Assembly: GCA_015075635.1 (NCBI GenBank)
Contig: JABTUA010000001.1
Coordinates: 2,294,001-2,358,000, forward strand
Direction: 5' to 3'
Origin: Polyangiaceae bacterium
Lineage (GTDB): Bacteria > Myxococcota_A > Polyangia > Polyangiales > Polyangiaceae
DNA: 64,000 bases
Positions 36,086 through 47,102 of the stretch are shown here, one piece after another. Both the position numbers and the translations under genes were made by a program. Below the pieces are notes generated by a model. The model was not told where the DNA came from and did no database searches. It saw only the letters and a program-made list of their open reading frames with translations. Numbering within the stretch: position 1 is the first letter of the stretch; every line of letters starts with the position of its first letter.

Positions 36086-38683
36086 TCACAGGGCGACGTT
36101 TCGCAGCCGGAGCGCGTTGCCGATCACGCTGACGCTCGACAGGCTCATGGCGGCCGCGGCGATCATCGGTGAAAGCAGCATGCCGAAGACCGGGTAGAGC
36201 GCGCCCGCGGCGACGGGCACGCCCAGCGCGTTGTAGACGAAGGCCCAGCCCAGGTTCTGTCGGATGTTGGTCAGCGTCGCCCGCGAGAGCGCCCGGGCCC
36301 GGGCGATGGCACGGAGATCGCCCCGGACCAGCGCGACGTGGGCGCTCTCGAGGGCCACGTCGGTGCCGTTGCCCATGGCCACCCCGACGTCGGCGCGCGC
36401 CAGCGCCGGCGCGTCGTTGATGCCATCGCCGGCCATCAGCACCACGCGCCCCTGGCTCTGGAGCTTGGCGACCAGCTCAGCCTTTTCGCTGGGAGAGACG
36501 CCCGCGTGTACGTCCGCGATGCCCAACTCCTTCGCGACGACGCGGGCAGCGGCCTCCCGGTCGCCGGTGACCATGATCACCTGGATGCCCTCCGCTCGGA
36601 GCGACGCCAGCGCTTCGGCGGTGGTGCTCTTCACCGGATCGGAGACCTCGACCACTCCGTCGAGGGCGCCGTCCACCGCGATCAGCACCAGCGTGCGGCC
36701 CGCGCTCTCGCCGGCGCCGAGCTCGCCCGGCTCAATGCCGGCGTCCTGAAGGTGTGCGGCGTTACCGATGCGGACCTCGTGCGCTCCGACGCGCCCGCTC
36801 ACGCCTCGGCCTGGCGTGGCGCTGAAGCCCTCGGCGGGAGTGAGCGTCAGCTTCTCCGCGCGAGCGTGCTCGACAAGGGCGCGACCGAGGGGGTGCTCGC
36901 TGCCGACCTCGAGGCTCGCCGCCAGCGCGAGGAGCTCCGTCTCGCTGCGCCCGCCGAGCGCGCTGACGGCGGTGACGCGCGGGCGGCCCTCGGTCAAGGT
37001 GCCCGTCTTGTCCACCAGCACCGTGTCCACCGCGGCCAGCCGCTCCAGCGCCTCGGCGTTCTTGAACAGGATGCCGCTCCGGGCGCCGCGCCCGGTCCCC
37101 ACCATGATCGACATCGGCGTCGCCAGGCCGAGCGCGCAGGGGCAGGCGATGATCAGCACGCTGATCGCCGCCACCAGCGCGTAGGCCAGGCGCGGGGCCG
37201 GCCCCACGCTGATCCAGATCCCGAATGCGACCAGCGCCGCCACCACCACCGCCGGCACGAACGACGCCGAGACTCGGTCCGCCAGTCGCTGGATCGGCGC
37301 CCGGGTGCGCTGCGCTTCCATCACCTGGCGCACGATGCGCGCGAGCAACGTGTCCGCCCCGACCCGCTCGGCCCTGAGCACGAAGCTGCCGGTCGTGTTC
37401 AAGGTGGCGCCGGTGACGCGATCGCCCGCAGACTTGGCGACGGGGGCGGCCTCGCCGGTGAGCATCGACTCGTCCACGCGGCTCTCGCCCTCGAGCAGCA
37501 CGCCGTCCGTCGGCACCTTCTCGCCGGGGCGCACCCGCAACCTGTCGCCGACGTGGATGGAGTCGAGGGGCGCGTCCGCTTCGTTGCCCGAAGCGTCCAG
37601 GCGGTGAGCGAGGGCAGGGGCGAGGGAGAGCAGCGCGCGCACCGCGCTCGAAGTGGCCGCGCGCGCCCGGAGCTCGAGCACCTGACCGAGCAGGACCAGC
37701 GTGACGATCACGGCGCTGGCCTCGAAATACACGCCGACCTCGCCGTGGTGCCCGCGCAGCTCGGCGGGGAACAGGCCGGGGGCGAGTGCGGCCACCAGGC
37801 TGTAGCCATAGGCGACGCCGGTGCCGACGCCGATCAGCGTGAACATGTTGAGGCGCAGCGTCCGAAGCGAGACCCACGCGCGCTGAAAGAAGGGCCAGCC
37901 GCCCCACAGCACGACCGGCGAGGCGAGCAGCGCCAGGACGAGCGGCCGAGCCGGAAGGCTCGCGACGCGGAGCGAGCCGAGCGCGTGACCGACCGGATCA
38001 CCCGGCAACATCTCCGCCATGGACAGCGCGAACACCGGCAACGTGAAGAGCAGCGACACACGGAGGCGGCGGCGCATGTCGTCGAGCTCGGGGTTGTCGG
38101 GCTCGGCTGCGCCGATCTCGGCCGGCTCGAGCGCCATGCCGCAGCTCGGGCACGCGCCGGGCTTGGATTCGTGGACCTCCGGGCACATCGGACAGATCCA
38201 AGCGGACGCCGCGCTCGGCGCGGCCTTGGGCGCCGGCGGTGGCGGGGCGGGCGCCTCGGCCGAGGTCGCGGGCAGGTACTGGGCGGGGTTCGCCTGGAAC
38301 TTCTCCGCGCAGCCCTGACAGCAGAAGAAGTACGGCTTCTTCTCGTGGCGGACCAGCGCACCCGGCGCCGAGCGGCTCACGCTCATTCCGCAGACCGGAT
38401 CGACGGCCGTCAGGCAATTCGCTGGGTCCGCCTGGAACTTGGTGGCGCAGCCCTGGCAGCAGAAGAAGTACGGCTTCTTCTCGTGGCGGAAGCTCGCCTT
38501 GGCCGTCGCGCGCTTCACCGTCATACCGCAGATGGGATCGATGGCCGTCAGGTACGCCGCCGGATCGGCCTGGAACTTGTCGGCGCAGCCCTGGCAGCAG
38601 AAACCGTACGCCACGCCCTCGTGCTCGAAGCGCGCCTTCGGCTGCTCCGGGTTCACGTCCATGCCGCAGATGGGATCCTTCAT
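36086..38683 (-). CDS. copA: Copper-translocating P1B-type ATPase with three YHS domains
   Basis: 865 residues. The N-terminus has three tandem YHS domains (about 3-45, 49-92, 95-137), each with D-P-x-C-G-M and F-C-C-Q-G-C motifs, then a heavy-metal binding domain with [20 protein letters not shown] (164-183). The ATPase core has eight membrane helices, LTGEAAP, the CPC ion site in [21 protein letters not shown] (phosphorylated Asp), SEHPLG and [12 protein letters not shown]-terminal helices carry YN and MSLSSVSV, the Cu(I) signature of CopA. It exports copper (or silver) from the cytoplasm. There is no nearby CueR or CsoR; the LysR gene upstream on the same strand lies beyond its start. Confidence 0.9.
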   Translation of the reverse strand: MKDPICGMDVNPEQPKARFEHEGVAYGFCCQGCADKFQADPAAYLTAIDPICGMTVKRATAKASFRHEKKPYFFCCQGCATKFQADPANCLTAVDPVCGMSVSRSAPGALVRHEKKPYFFCCQGCAEKFQANPAQYLPATSAEAPAPPPPAPKAAPSAASAWICPMCPEVHESKPGACPSCGMALEPAEIGAAEPDNPELDDMRRRLRVSLLFTLPVFALSMAEMLPGDPVGHALGSLRVASLPARPLVLALLASPVVLWGGWPFFQRAWVSLRTLRLNMFTLIGVGTGVAYGYSLVAALAPGLFPAELRGHHGEVGVYFEASAVIVTLVLLGQVLELRARAATSSAVRALLSLAPALAHRLDASGNEADAPLDSIHVGDRLRVRPGEKVPTDGVLLEGESRVDESMLTGEAAPVAKSAGDRVTGATLNTTGSFVLRAERVGADTLLARIVRQVMEAQRTRAPIQRLADRVSASFVPAVVVAALVAFGIWISVGPAPRLAYALVAAISVLIIACPCALGLATPMSIMVGTGRGARSGILFKNAEALERLAAVDTVLVDKTGTLTEGRPRVTAVSALGGRSETELLALAASLEVGSEHPLGRALVEHARAEKLTLTPAEGFSATPGRGVSGRVGAHEVRIGNAAHLQDAGIEPGELGAGESAGRTLVLIAVDGALDGVVEVSDPVKSTTAEALASLRAEGIQVIMVTGDREAAARVVAKELGIADVHAGVSPSEKAELVAKLQSQGRVVLMAGDGINDAPALARADVGVAMGNGTDVALESAHVALVRGDLRAIARARALSRATLTNIRQNLGWAFVYNALGVPVAAGALYPVFGMLLSPMIAAAAMSLSSVSVIGNALRLRNVAL

Positions 38684-38759
38684 GGGGCATCGGGAGAATT
38701 GGAACGCTTGGCTCGGCGCGGCAAGTGGCGTGTCGCGGAGAAGGCCCGCGAAAACTGCG

Positions 38760-39578
38760 TCAGCCCCGCACGCTCAGCATCAGCTCGCGCAATGCGGCCG
38801 CGGCGGGCGGCAAGCGCAGGGCGCCGCGGTGGCAGAGGACCAGCTGCCTCGGGATGGGCGTGGCGGGGTGCCTGAGCTGGACGAGGCGGCCGATGGCGAG
38901 GTCGCGGGTGATGGCCGCGCGGCTGATCAACGCCACACCGATGCCCTCGGCCACGTGACCCTTGATGGCGGCGATGCTCCCGAGCTCCATCACGATGTCG
39001 GCCTCGGGGAAGTGGCGATCGAGCATCTCCCGGGTGACGGTCCCCTTGGGGAACGTCAAGAACGGCGCGCCCTCGAGCCGCACGCCCGGCGCGGCCACCA
39101 ACACGAAGGCGTCGTCGCGCCAGTGCTCTCCGTCCGGTCCAGTCAAGACGGCGATGTCGAGACCGCCGCTCTCGAGCTGATCGAGCGCCTCGTCGCGGGT
39201 CAGCTCCCGCAGCACGATGCGCACGCCAGGGTGACGCTTGCGGAAGCGCCCGAGCAGCGAGGGCAAGAGATAGGTCGCGGTGGTCGCGCCGGCCCCAAGA
39301 CGCACCACTCCCTTGTCGAGCCCCTCGAGCTCGGCCACTGCTCGGCGCGCGTCTTCGATGGCGGAGAGGGCGACCCGCGCCCGGGAGGCGACCTCTCGTC
39401 CCGCGGCTGTCAGCTCCGCACCGTGCCGGCCGCGGTCGAGCAAGCGAGCGCCGAAGGCCTGCTCGAGCCTGCGCACCGAGACGCTGAGCGCCGGCTGGGT
39501 CAGGTGCGCGGCGCGCGCCGCCTGGGTGAACGTGCCGCGCTCCGCGATCAGCAGCAGGTGCTTCAGATCATCCATCAT
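38760..39578 (-). CDS. LysR-family transcription regulator
   Basis: 272 residues. The N-terminal winged helix reads [33 protein letters not shown], the LysR DNA-binding signature, and a periplasmic-binding-like effector domain follows from about residue 85. It is divergent from the TauE/SafE gene, and a perfect inverted repeat overlaps its own start codon (39578-39608), so it very likely controls both itself and the exporter. ATG 39575 is an alternative start. The effector may be a sulfonate, sulfite or other anion, judging from the exporter family only. Confidence 0.88.
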   Translation of the reverse strand: MMDDLKHLLLIAERGTFTQAARAAHLTQPALSVSVRRLEQAFGARLLDRGRHGAELTAAGREVASRARVALSAIEDARRAVAELEGLDKGVVRLGAGATTATYLLPSLLGRFRKRHPGVRIVLRELTRDEALDQLESGGLDIAVLTGPDGEHWRDDAFVLVAAPGVRLEGAPFLTFPKGTVTREMLDRHFPEADIVMELGSIAAIKGHVAEGIGVALISRAAITRDLAIGRLVQLRHPATPIPRQLVLCHRGALRLPPAAAALRELMLSVRG

Positions 39579-39608
39579 GATTGTTTATGGAAACTACCAA
39601 AACAATCA
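39578..39608. promoter_or_regulatory. Probable LysR operator between lysR and tauE genes
   Basis: TGATTGTT (39578-39585) and AACAATCA (39601-39608) form a perfect 8-bp inverted repeat with a 15-base spacer. It contains the T-N11-A form common to LysR sites (for example within ATTGTT...AACAAT). It is a marked AT-rich island in GC-rich DNA and overlaps the first codon of the regulator gene, while lying 38 bases before the exporter start. Confidence 0.65.
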
Positions 39609-39646
39609 ATTGGTGCAACTGCTCACCGAGGCCCACCCTGGGCTGC

Positions 39647-40369
39647 ATGTTCGACGTCGCGCTGCTGCTCTGCTTGGGGGTCGCCGCCGGAGCGCTGACC
39701 ACGCTGGCTGGGCTCGGTGGCGGGCTCCTCCTGCTGCTCGGGCTCTCGCTGCTCTGGGATCCGGTCCGGGCCTTGGCGGTGACCACCCCGGCGCTGCTGA
39801 TCGGGAACCTCCACCGCGGTTGGGTGCTTCGCGAGCGCGTGAACTGGGCCGTGGCGCGCGCCTTCGCGCTCGGGGCGGTGCCCGGCGCGGCCGTCGGTGG
39901 GCTCGCGGCGGTGAGCGTTCCCCCCGTGGCTGTGAACGTGCTGATGCTGCTCGTGACGGCGCTGAGCCTCGGGCGCGCGCTCGGCGCGTTCGACGTGCGC
40001 GCGCCGGCCCGCGCGATGACCCCCGCCGGCTTCGTCATCGGCGGGCTCACCGGAACCGCGGGCGGCGCCGGGGTGCTCACCGGCCCGCTGTTCTTGTCGG
40101 CGGGCCTGTCGGGCGACGCCTACGCCGGCACCATCGCGGCGTCCGGCGTCGCCATGCACCTCGGGCGCGTCGCCGGCTACGGTGCCGGCGGTCTCTTGAC
40201 CCGCGATCTCTGGCTCTGGTCGGGCTCCCTCGCTTTGGCGCTGGTCTCGGGCAACGCGCTCGGGCGCCGCTTGCGCCGCTTCACCGAGAAGCTCCCGGAG
40301 GGCGGCGTCGAGCACGCCGTCCTGGTGGTGTGTGTGGTCCTGGCCGTGACCGGGTTGGGCCGCTCCTGA
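39647..40369 (+). CDS. TauE/SafE-family anion exporter
   Basis: 240 residues with about eight hydrophobic segments from ATG 39647; an ATG at 39581 would place the operator inside the gene and is rejected. The family pattern is visible: G-x-x-A-G-x-L-T-T-L-A-G-L-G-G-G-L near the start and GGLTGTAGGAGVLTGP in the second half, the two inverted repeats of the TauE/SafE fold. Members move sulfite, sulfoacetate and related organic anions. The divergent LysR gene is the likely regulator. Substrate unknown. Confidence 0.85.
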   Translation: MFDVALLLCLGVAAGALTTLAGLGGGLLLLLGLSLLWDPVRALAVTTPALLIGNLHRGWVLRERVNWAVARAFALGAVPGAAVGGLAAVSVPPVAVNVLMLLVTALSLGRALGAFDVRAPARAMTPAGFVIGGLTGTAGGAGVLTGPLFLSAGLSGDAYAGTIAASGVAMHLGRVAGYGAGGLLTRDLWLWSGSLALALVSGNALGRRLRRFTEKLPEGGVEHAVLVVCVVLAVTGLGRS

Positions 40370-40380
40370 GGGCGCGTGGT

Positions 40381-40878
40381 ATGTCGAGCCCCATGCTGCG
40401 GAGCTCGCTCCTCGTGCTCGTCATCGCCGTCGCCGGGTGCTCCTCGGAGGAGCCGGGCTCGGAGCCCGAGGCGCCCACGAAGTGCGATCCGAGCAGGCCA
40501 GCGCCGAGCAGCGTCCCGGCGTTCGAGCTCTTGCGCGAGCAGATCGGCGGCGGCTACGCGCCGCTCGTGGCCGGCGATGCGCTGGTCCGTCACTACGGCG
40601 CCCAAGGTGGATCGCACTTCTACGTCTACGGCCGGCTGTTCTCCGCCGAGCCGAGCGTCTGGCTCTTGAACGCGAGCTTCACCAGCGCCGACTCGACGCT
40701 GCTCGCGCAGGGCAGCCGCGGCTTCACCGCCTGCGCGGCCGAGTGGGTCGAGCCGCGGGAGATCACCGTGTTCCTCGAGGCCGGCGGCGACCTTGCTGGG
40801 ACGCTGCTCGTCACAGCGAAGCCCGAGCAAGGTACGCCGCTCACCTTCGAAGCGCCGATCACCGTCAGTGGAGGTTGA
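40381..40878 (+). CDS. Small hypothetical lipoprotein
   Basis: 165 residues from ATG 40381 (ATG 40393 also possible). Signal peptide with lipobox VAGC (Cys20), then a Glu/Pro-rich linker and a beta-rich domain of about 120 residues containing two more cysteines. It begins 11 bases after the TauE-like gene on the same strand and may share its transcript. I do not recognise the family. Confidence 0.7.
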   Translation: MSSPMLRSSLLVLVIAVAGCSSEEPGSEPEAPTKCDPSRPAPSSVPAFELLREQIGGGYAPLVAGDALVRHYGAQGGSHFYVYGRLFSAEPSVWLLNASFTSADSTLLAQGSRGFTACAAEWVEPREITVFLEAGGDLAGTLLVTAKPEQGTPLTFEAPITVSGG

Positions 40879-40930
40879 CTTCAGCCAGTCGGAAGAGTGG
40901 CGGCGCGGGGTTGGGGTCCCCGCGCGGGGT

Positions 40931-40947
40931 GCGGGGCGAAGCCCCGC
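40931..40947. terminator. GC-rich hairpin between convergent genes
   Basis: GCGGGGC, loop GAA, GCCCCGC is a perfect 7-bp stem in the 159-base convergent gap between the lipoprotein and MATE genes. It lacks a T tract on either strand, so it may only pause polymerase or serve as a two-way Rho-assisted stop. A second inverted repeat (GCCGG/CCGGC) follows near 40972. Confidence 0.35.
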
Positions 40948-41037
40948 CGCGAGCAACCGGCGAGGCCGGGGCCGGCTACGCTTCCGCTGGCGTCAGGCGC
41001 CAGACGTCGTGCGCGAAGAGTCACGTGAGGTGCTCTC

Positions 41038-42432
41038 TCAGCCCGTGACCGGCGCGGTCACGAGCTCCTCTTCACCCGGCTCGGAGGCAAGCCGCTCGCG
41101 GGAGGCCTCCGCGGCCTTGCGCCAGGAGCCGCGCTCGAGCCGCCACCAGAGCAGGCTCGAACCGACGACGATCTCGGCGCACAAGCCGAGCCAGCCGCCG
41201 AGCGCGCCCCAGCCGAGGCGCACGCCCAAGAGCCAAGCCAACGGCGGGGTCGAGACCCAGGCGATGACCACGGCGATCACCGCCGGGTAGCGCACGTCAC
41301 CGGTGCCGCGCAGAACGCAGCGGGCGATGGCGTTTGCCCCGTCGAAGATCTGGAAGGCAGCTGCCACCCAGAGCAGCTTCACCGTGACCGCGCGGACCGC
41401 GAGGTCGGTGGTGAACGCCCCGGCCAGGAGCTGGGCGAAGGCCACGAACACGAGCGCACAGGCTCCCGTGTACGCGGTCGCGACCAGGAGCGCGCGCCGC
41501 GCGACCTTTGGCACGAGCCCGTCCTGTCCGGCGCCGACCGCCTGCCCGACCATCACGCTCGCGGCCTCACCGACGGCGAGCGCCGGCAGGAACGAGATGT
41601 GGGTCAGCTGCAGGGCGATCTGGTGCGCCGCGAGATCCACGGCGCCGATGCCCGCGAGCACGACGACCAGGACCGCGAAGGCGCCGATCTCGAGCAGGAA
41701 CTGCAGGCCCAGGGGTACCCCGAGGCGCAGCAAGGTCCCGACGTGTCGGAGCCGCACCCGCGCCCAGGCGAAGCCGGGGCGACGCGACGCCGAGACGAGC
41801 AGCGCCGCCTCGACGACGTGGGAGAGCGCCGTCGCCGCACCCGCGCCGCGCACGCCGAGGCCGAGCACCAGGATGAACAGCGCGTCGAGCGCGATGTTGC
41901 AGAGGTTCGCGCCGAGCGCGGAGACCAGCGGCGAGCGCGAGTCCCCGAGCCCGTAGCGCGCCTCGCGGAGCGCCACGGCCACGAGCACGAACGGCGCGCC
42001 CAGGTTACGCCACCACAGGTACTCGGCGGCGAGGTGCCCGGCCTCGGCGCTGGCCGAGAACCGGGGTAGGAACGCGGCCAGCCCGCGGCCCGCGCCGATG
42101 CCCAGGAGCCCCAGGGCGAGCGCGAGCGCGATGCCTGCCGCGAGATACACGGGGATGTCCCCGCGCCGCCCGGCGCCGGTGGCCTGACTGACCACGACCT
42201 TCACCGAACGAAGCAGGCCGAAGCCGAAGACGATCAGGCCGAAGGCAGCGATGCCACCGAGCCCCACGCCTGCGAGTGCGTTAGCCCCGAGCCGGCCGAC
42301 GAACAGCGTGCTCACCAGGGTCATGACGCTGTAGGACAGCATCGAGACCGCGATGGGCCACGCCAGCCGCACCAGCTCGGGGACGGGTTTCAATCTCCAG
42401 TGGAGGGATTCTCGTTGTCGTTGTGTGTTCAT
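41038..42432 (-). CDS. MATE-family multidrug efflux transporter
   Basis: 464 residues from ATG 42432, which follows TTGGAG at a good distance. Twelve hydrophobic segments and the MATE pattern are visible: AWPIAVSMLSYSVMTLVSTLFVG in the first helix pair, the VVSQATGAGRRGD loop and the matching VMVGQAVGAGQDG loop in the second half. Such proteins export cationic drugs and metabolites in exchange for Na+ or H+. The gene is preceded by a leader ORF, antiterminator and strong terminator (42457-42617), so expression is probably controlled by attenuation. No regulator gene is adjacent. Confidence 0.88.
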   Translation of the reverse strand: MNTQRQRESLHWRLKPVPELVRLAWPIAVSMLSYSVMTLVSTLFVGRLGANALAGVGLGGIAAFGLIVFGFGLLRSVKVVVSQATGAGRRGDIPVYLAAGIALALALGLLGIGAGRGLAAFLPRFSASAEAGHLAAEYLWWRNLGAPFVLVAVALREARYGLGDSRSPLVSALGANLCNIALDALFILVLGLGVRGAGAATALSHVVEAALLVSASRRPGFAWARVRLRHVGTLLRLGVPLGLQFLLEIGAFAVLVVVLAGIGAVDLAAHQIALQLTHISFLPALAVGEAASVMVGQAVGAGQDGLVPKVARRALLVATAYTGACALVFVAFAQLLAGAFTTDLAVRAVTVKLLWVAAAFQIFDGANAIARCVLRGTGDVRYPAVIAVVIAWVSTPPLAWLLGVRLGWGALGGWLGLCAEIVVGSSLLWWRLERGSWRKAAEASRERLASEPGEEELVTAPVTG

Positions 42433-42456
42433 GACGATTGACTCCAAGCGCGAAGC

Positions 42457-42492
42457 AAAAAAAAAACCGCGGGGACCTTTCGGTGCCCGCGG
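42457..42492 (-). terminator. Leader terminator (attenuator) upstream of the MATE gene
   Basis: Read on the minus strand: CCGCGGGCACC, loop GAAA, GGTCCCCGCGG, then ten T. The stem is 11 bp with one internal mismatch, closed by a GNRA tetraloop. It lies 24 bases before the MATE start codon and after the leader ORF, so most transcripts should end here unless the stem is disrupted by the antiterminator. Confidence 0.85.
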
Positions 42493-42546
42493 CAGGAGAT
42501 CAGGGGTATTTGGCTGGTTTAGGCGATCAGCCGACCTCCTGCCGCG
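42488..42546 (-). promoter_or_regulatory. Antiterminator of the MATE leader
   Basis: CGCGGCAGGAG (42546 to 42536, within the last third of the leader ORF) is exactly complementary over 11 bases to CTCCTGCCGCG (42498 to 42488). The second strand includes five bases of the terminator's upstream arm, so the two structures exclude each other. A ribosome finishing the leader ORF at 42519 would cover the first strand and favour termination. Confidence 0.65.
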
Positions 42547-42617
42547 AAGGCAATGCACACGCCGAAGTCCTTCCGGGACTTCGCGGTGAGCATCTGGTTA
42601 CGCGGGAGGCGGTTCAT
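42519..42617 (-). CDS. Leader peptide upstream of the MATE exporter
   Basis: A 32-codon ORF from ATG 42617 to TAA, with GAGG seven bases before the ATG. It begins MNRLPRNQMLTAKSRKDF. It is not rich in one amino acid, so it does not look like an amino-acid operon leader. It contains a hairpin (CGAAGTCC/GGACTTCG, 42563-42583) and the 5' strand of the antiterminator. The likely role is to sense ribosome progress, for example stalling by a translation inhibitor exported by the MATE protein. The peptide itself probably has no other function. Confidence 0.6.
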   Translation of the reverse strand: MNRLPRNQMLTAKSRKDFGVCIAFAAGGRLIA

Positions 42618-42706
42618 GGATTACCTCGTAGCTTCCGTTTCAATCCCACGATTTCGCGCACTGGTCAAGCGCGCGCAGATTGTCGTGGCGCGGCGCGGTG
42701 TTGTGA

Positions 42707-43990
42707 TCACTCGCAGCGAGCGATGAGCCAGCCGCCGGCGACGTTCTTCGAGCTCAGCTTGGGCTTCCCGAGCCACACCAGCGCGACTTTGCCGCGCGCC
42801 GCAGCGATCGCGAGGCGCGTTCCGTCGAAGTCCGCGCCGAGCTTGGCGGACGAAATGTTGCCGAAGCTCGGAGTGCCCATCGCGCCGCCGAGGCTGTCGA
42901 GCTGGATGAACATGGGGCTGCCGTGGGCGGCGTAGAGTCGATCGCCGTCCACCGCCAGCACCGAGGAGAGCGCGCCGGGGCTCGGCAGCTCGCCCGTGGC
43001 GACGGTGTTGATGCCGCCCGTGGCGAGCTCGTAGACGCCGACGTGGAGCCCGCTCGGGGTGCGCACTCCGGCGGCGACGCGCGCGTCCCAAGCCACCAGA
43101 TCGCCGGCGTTGGCGGCGGGCAGCGCGGGCGCCGCGGCGACGCTGAGCACGCTCGCACCGAGCGGGCCGAGCAGAAGCTCCGAGCTCCCGGCCGCCGGGT
43201 TGGGTGAGAGCAGCGCGATGACCTCGCTGCCAGTCGCGACGGACGCCCAGGGGCGGGGCCCGTCCCCGAACGGGTGGGCGATGGGCACCGTGGTCTTGAA
43301 CACCGCACCTTGGAGGACGATGCGCTCGACCACCGCGGGCAGGCCGTCCGTGGTGACCAGGTAGACGAGCTCCCACTCTCCGGTGAGCTTGCCGGGCGCG
43401 ACGGCGCGGAGCGAGGTGTCGAGCTGCTCGAACGCGCCGTTCTTCGGCGCCGAGGCCTGCTCGACGACGCCCTTGTCGTCGAATGGGATGAATACCGCGC
43501 CGGCGCCCTTGCCGCAGTTGGGCGTGCTGGCTGCCAGCATCCCGAGGCCGCTCCGATAGGCGAGGCTCACGCCGTCAGTCGGGACTTCGCTGGTGCAGCC
43601 GCCCAGCTGGAAGTCGGAGGGATTGCCGGCCACGCCCGCGTCGGAGAGCGAGAGCACGAGGGCGCGGAGCGAGCTCCCGTCCTGGTCGCGGTAGCCGATC
43701 ACGAACCCGGTGTCCGTCGCGACGATCCCGGGGCCGGTGAGCGTGCCGGGGCCCGCCATCAGCGCGGGCAGATCGCCAGACGACTCGAGCACGCAGCCCG
43801 AGACGCTGCCGCCTGCGCCGCCCAGCGAGCCACCAGCGCTACCGCCGACGGCGCCGCCGGCGCCTCCCGTGCCGCTCGTGCCAGCGTTGCCACCCGCGCC
43901 GCCGCTGCCGGCACTCGGGCCCTCCGTCTTTCCCCCGCAGCTCGCGAGCAGCGTCGAGAGCGCGGTGAGCACGCGCCAGGTGGTCCGCAT
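42707..43990 (-). CDS. Hypothetical lipoprotein with Gly-rich linker
   Basis: 427 residues. Signal peptide with lipobox LASC (Cys18), then a 45-residue Gly/Ala/Ser linker (20-65) of the kind common in myxobacterial lipoproteins. The rest is beta-rich with repeated strands such as GYRDQDGSSLRALVLSLSD and SVLAVDGDRLYAAHGSP, consistent with a beta-propeller. The start lies 17 bases after the stop of the next upstream gene on the same strand, so the two are probably co-transcribed. Function unknown. Confidence 0.72.
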   Translation of the reverse strand: MRTTWRVLTALSTLLASCGGKTEGPSAGSGGAGGNAGTSGTGGAGGAVGGSAGGSLGGAGGSVSGCVLESSGDLPALMAGPGTLTGPGIVATDTGFVIGYRDQDGSSLRALVLSLSDAGVAGNPSDFQLGGCTSEVPTDGVSLAYRSGLGMLAASTPNCGKGAGAVFIPFDDKGVVEQASAPKNGAFEQLDTSLRAVAPGKLTGEWELVYLVTTDGLPAVVERIVLQGAVFKTTVPIAHPFGDGPRPWASVATGSEVIALLSPNPAAGSSELLLGPLGASVLSVAAAPALPAANAGDLVAWDARVAAGVRTPSGLHVGVYELATGGINTVATGELPSPGALSSVLAVDGDRLYAAHGSPMFIQLDSLGGAMGTPSFGNISSAKLGADFDGTRLAIAAARGKVALVWLGKPKLSSKNVAGGWLIARCE

Positions 43991-44007
43991 GCAGCGAGTC
44001 TACACCG

Positions 44008-45102
44008 TCACGGGGCAGGCTGCCTGCAGCGCACCCGCTCGCGGGTCGGGGCCAAACACATCTTGTTGGGCGCGCAGGGGTGCGTGACGATCATCCAGCA
44101 GCTGCCGTCGGCCTCCCAGCGCTCGAGCTTGGCGTCATCGTGCGGCTCGGGCAGCGCAGGTGCCGACAGCGCCCGCGGGTAGAGACCGATCTCGAGGCGC
44201 GCGCCGCGCTCGGCGTCGGTCGGCAGCTTCACCGCGGCGAAGGCCTCCCGCGTGCAGTTCGAGAGCGCGTTGTCCGGGGCGCCCTTCACCTCGACGCCTC
44301 CTTTCGGGAGCTTGATCGAGATCGTCAGCGTCGCCGTGGCGGAGGCCTCGCGCCCGAGCCACTCCGCGTAACAGGCGTAGAGCGCCGGCAACGCCGCCAG
44401 CCAACGCGTGGTGATCGGCGGTTCGAGCGCGGAGCCGAGGTCCTGCTCGTCGGTGACCCGGAGCATCGGCCCCTCGGGATCCCGGGTTTTGGTCCAGCCG
44501 CTGTCGCTCGGCGCGAGCGTGGGCTTCTCCGGCTCGGGAGGCGGCGCGACGTAGCGGCTCTTCGCCGCCGCCGGCGCGCAGGCCATCCAAGTGTCGGCCT
44601 GCTCGAAGGCCTTCGCGAGCCAGGCCCTGGGGATGGTGTCGAGGGGCTCCTCCAGCCGCAGCCCAGCGACGTTCTTCGCGTCGAGCCCGGGAAAGGACCC
44701 GAGCACCCGCCCGTGCCCGCGCAGAGCGGCGACGCGCAGGAAGGTGAAGGCGCGGACGTAGTCCTTCTCGTCCGCAGGCTCCGGCGCGTGATCGGTGAAC
44801 GCGAAGCCGAAGACCACGCTGCCGAAGCGGTGCTGCCCCTCCAGGCTGCCGTGCTCGGCCGCCTCTTCCAGGTCCTTCACGCCTTGCTCGAAGAGCTCGC
44901 GCTTGGGGTGCTCTTCGTAGCGCAGGTGCTCGAGGAACGGTTTCGCGCGCTCGAACGCCGCCTCGCCTCGGGCGACGTCCACCGGCTCGCACTTCGGCGT
45001 CGCCCTTGCCTCGGGCTCGGGCGCGACCGCCGGCGGGGGCGCCCCCGCGCAGGCCAGAAGGAGGCTCAACCCGAGAAGAGGCAACGTTTGCAGGGGGTTC
45101 AT
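44008..45102 (-). CDS. Hypothetical lipoprotein with SEL1-like helices
   Basis: 364 residues from ATG 45102 with lipobox LLAC (Cys18). Residues about 45-180 are helical with repeat-like segments (GVKDLEEAAEHGSLEGQHRFG, AFTFLRVAALRGHGRVLG) that resemble SEL1/TPR repeats. The C-terminal part (about 240-345) has strands and ATATLTISIKLPKGGVEV, similar to the TonB-C/AgmX type of domain found in myxobacteria, and four or more cysteines near the end. Function unknown. A GC hairpin (GCGGGCC/GGCCCGC, 45147-45163) lies upstream. Confidence 0.7.
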   Translation of the reverse strand: MNPLQTLPLLGLSLLLACAGAPPPAVAPEPEARATPKCEPVDVARGEAAFERAKPFLEHLRYEEHPKRELFEQGVKDLEEAAEHGSLEGQHRFGSVVFGFAFTDHAPEPADEKDYVRAFTFLRVAALRGHGRVLGSFPGLDAKNVAGLRLEEPLDTIPRAWLAKAFEQADTWMACAPAAAKSRYVAPPPEPEKPTLAPSDSGWTKTRDPEGPMLRVTDEQDLGSALEPPITTRWLAALPALYACYAEWLGREASATATLTISIKLPKGGVEVKGAPDNALSNCTREAFAAVKLPTDAERGARLEIGLYPRALSAPALPEPHDDAKLERWEADGSCWMIVTHPCAPNKMCLAPTRERVRCRQPAP

Positions 45103-45308
45103 CACTCGGGGAGTGGCGCAGATCCCAAGGACCTCACCAGACTCACGCGGGCCGGAGGCCCGCTCCGGAACCACGTCGTGGGTCTTGGCAAGATCAGATC
45201 GCGATCGGCAAGAGAGAGGAGTGTGCGAATTCCGGCCGGGGCCGGCGCCGGTCGTTTCGACCGAGTGGAAGTGCCGCGAGGCTCCCCCATCGTCAGCGGA
45301 GCGCCACA

Positions 45309-47072
<1,764 letters not shown>

Positions 47073-47102
47073 GGCACTTCCCTGCGCTAAAGGTTCCCTC
47101 GG

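Noticed and set aside
38270-38690. Direct DNA repeats at the copA start as a mobile or assembly artefact
   Set aside because: They encode three YHS domains in frame with conserved metal ligands and differ at many positions, so they are domain duplications.
42457-42660. A known riboswitch (guanidine, manganese, fluoride or preQ1 class) upstream of the MATE gene
   Set aside because: None of the conserved core motifs I know for these classes was visible, while the translated leader and exclusive pairings fit attenuation.
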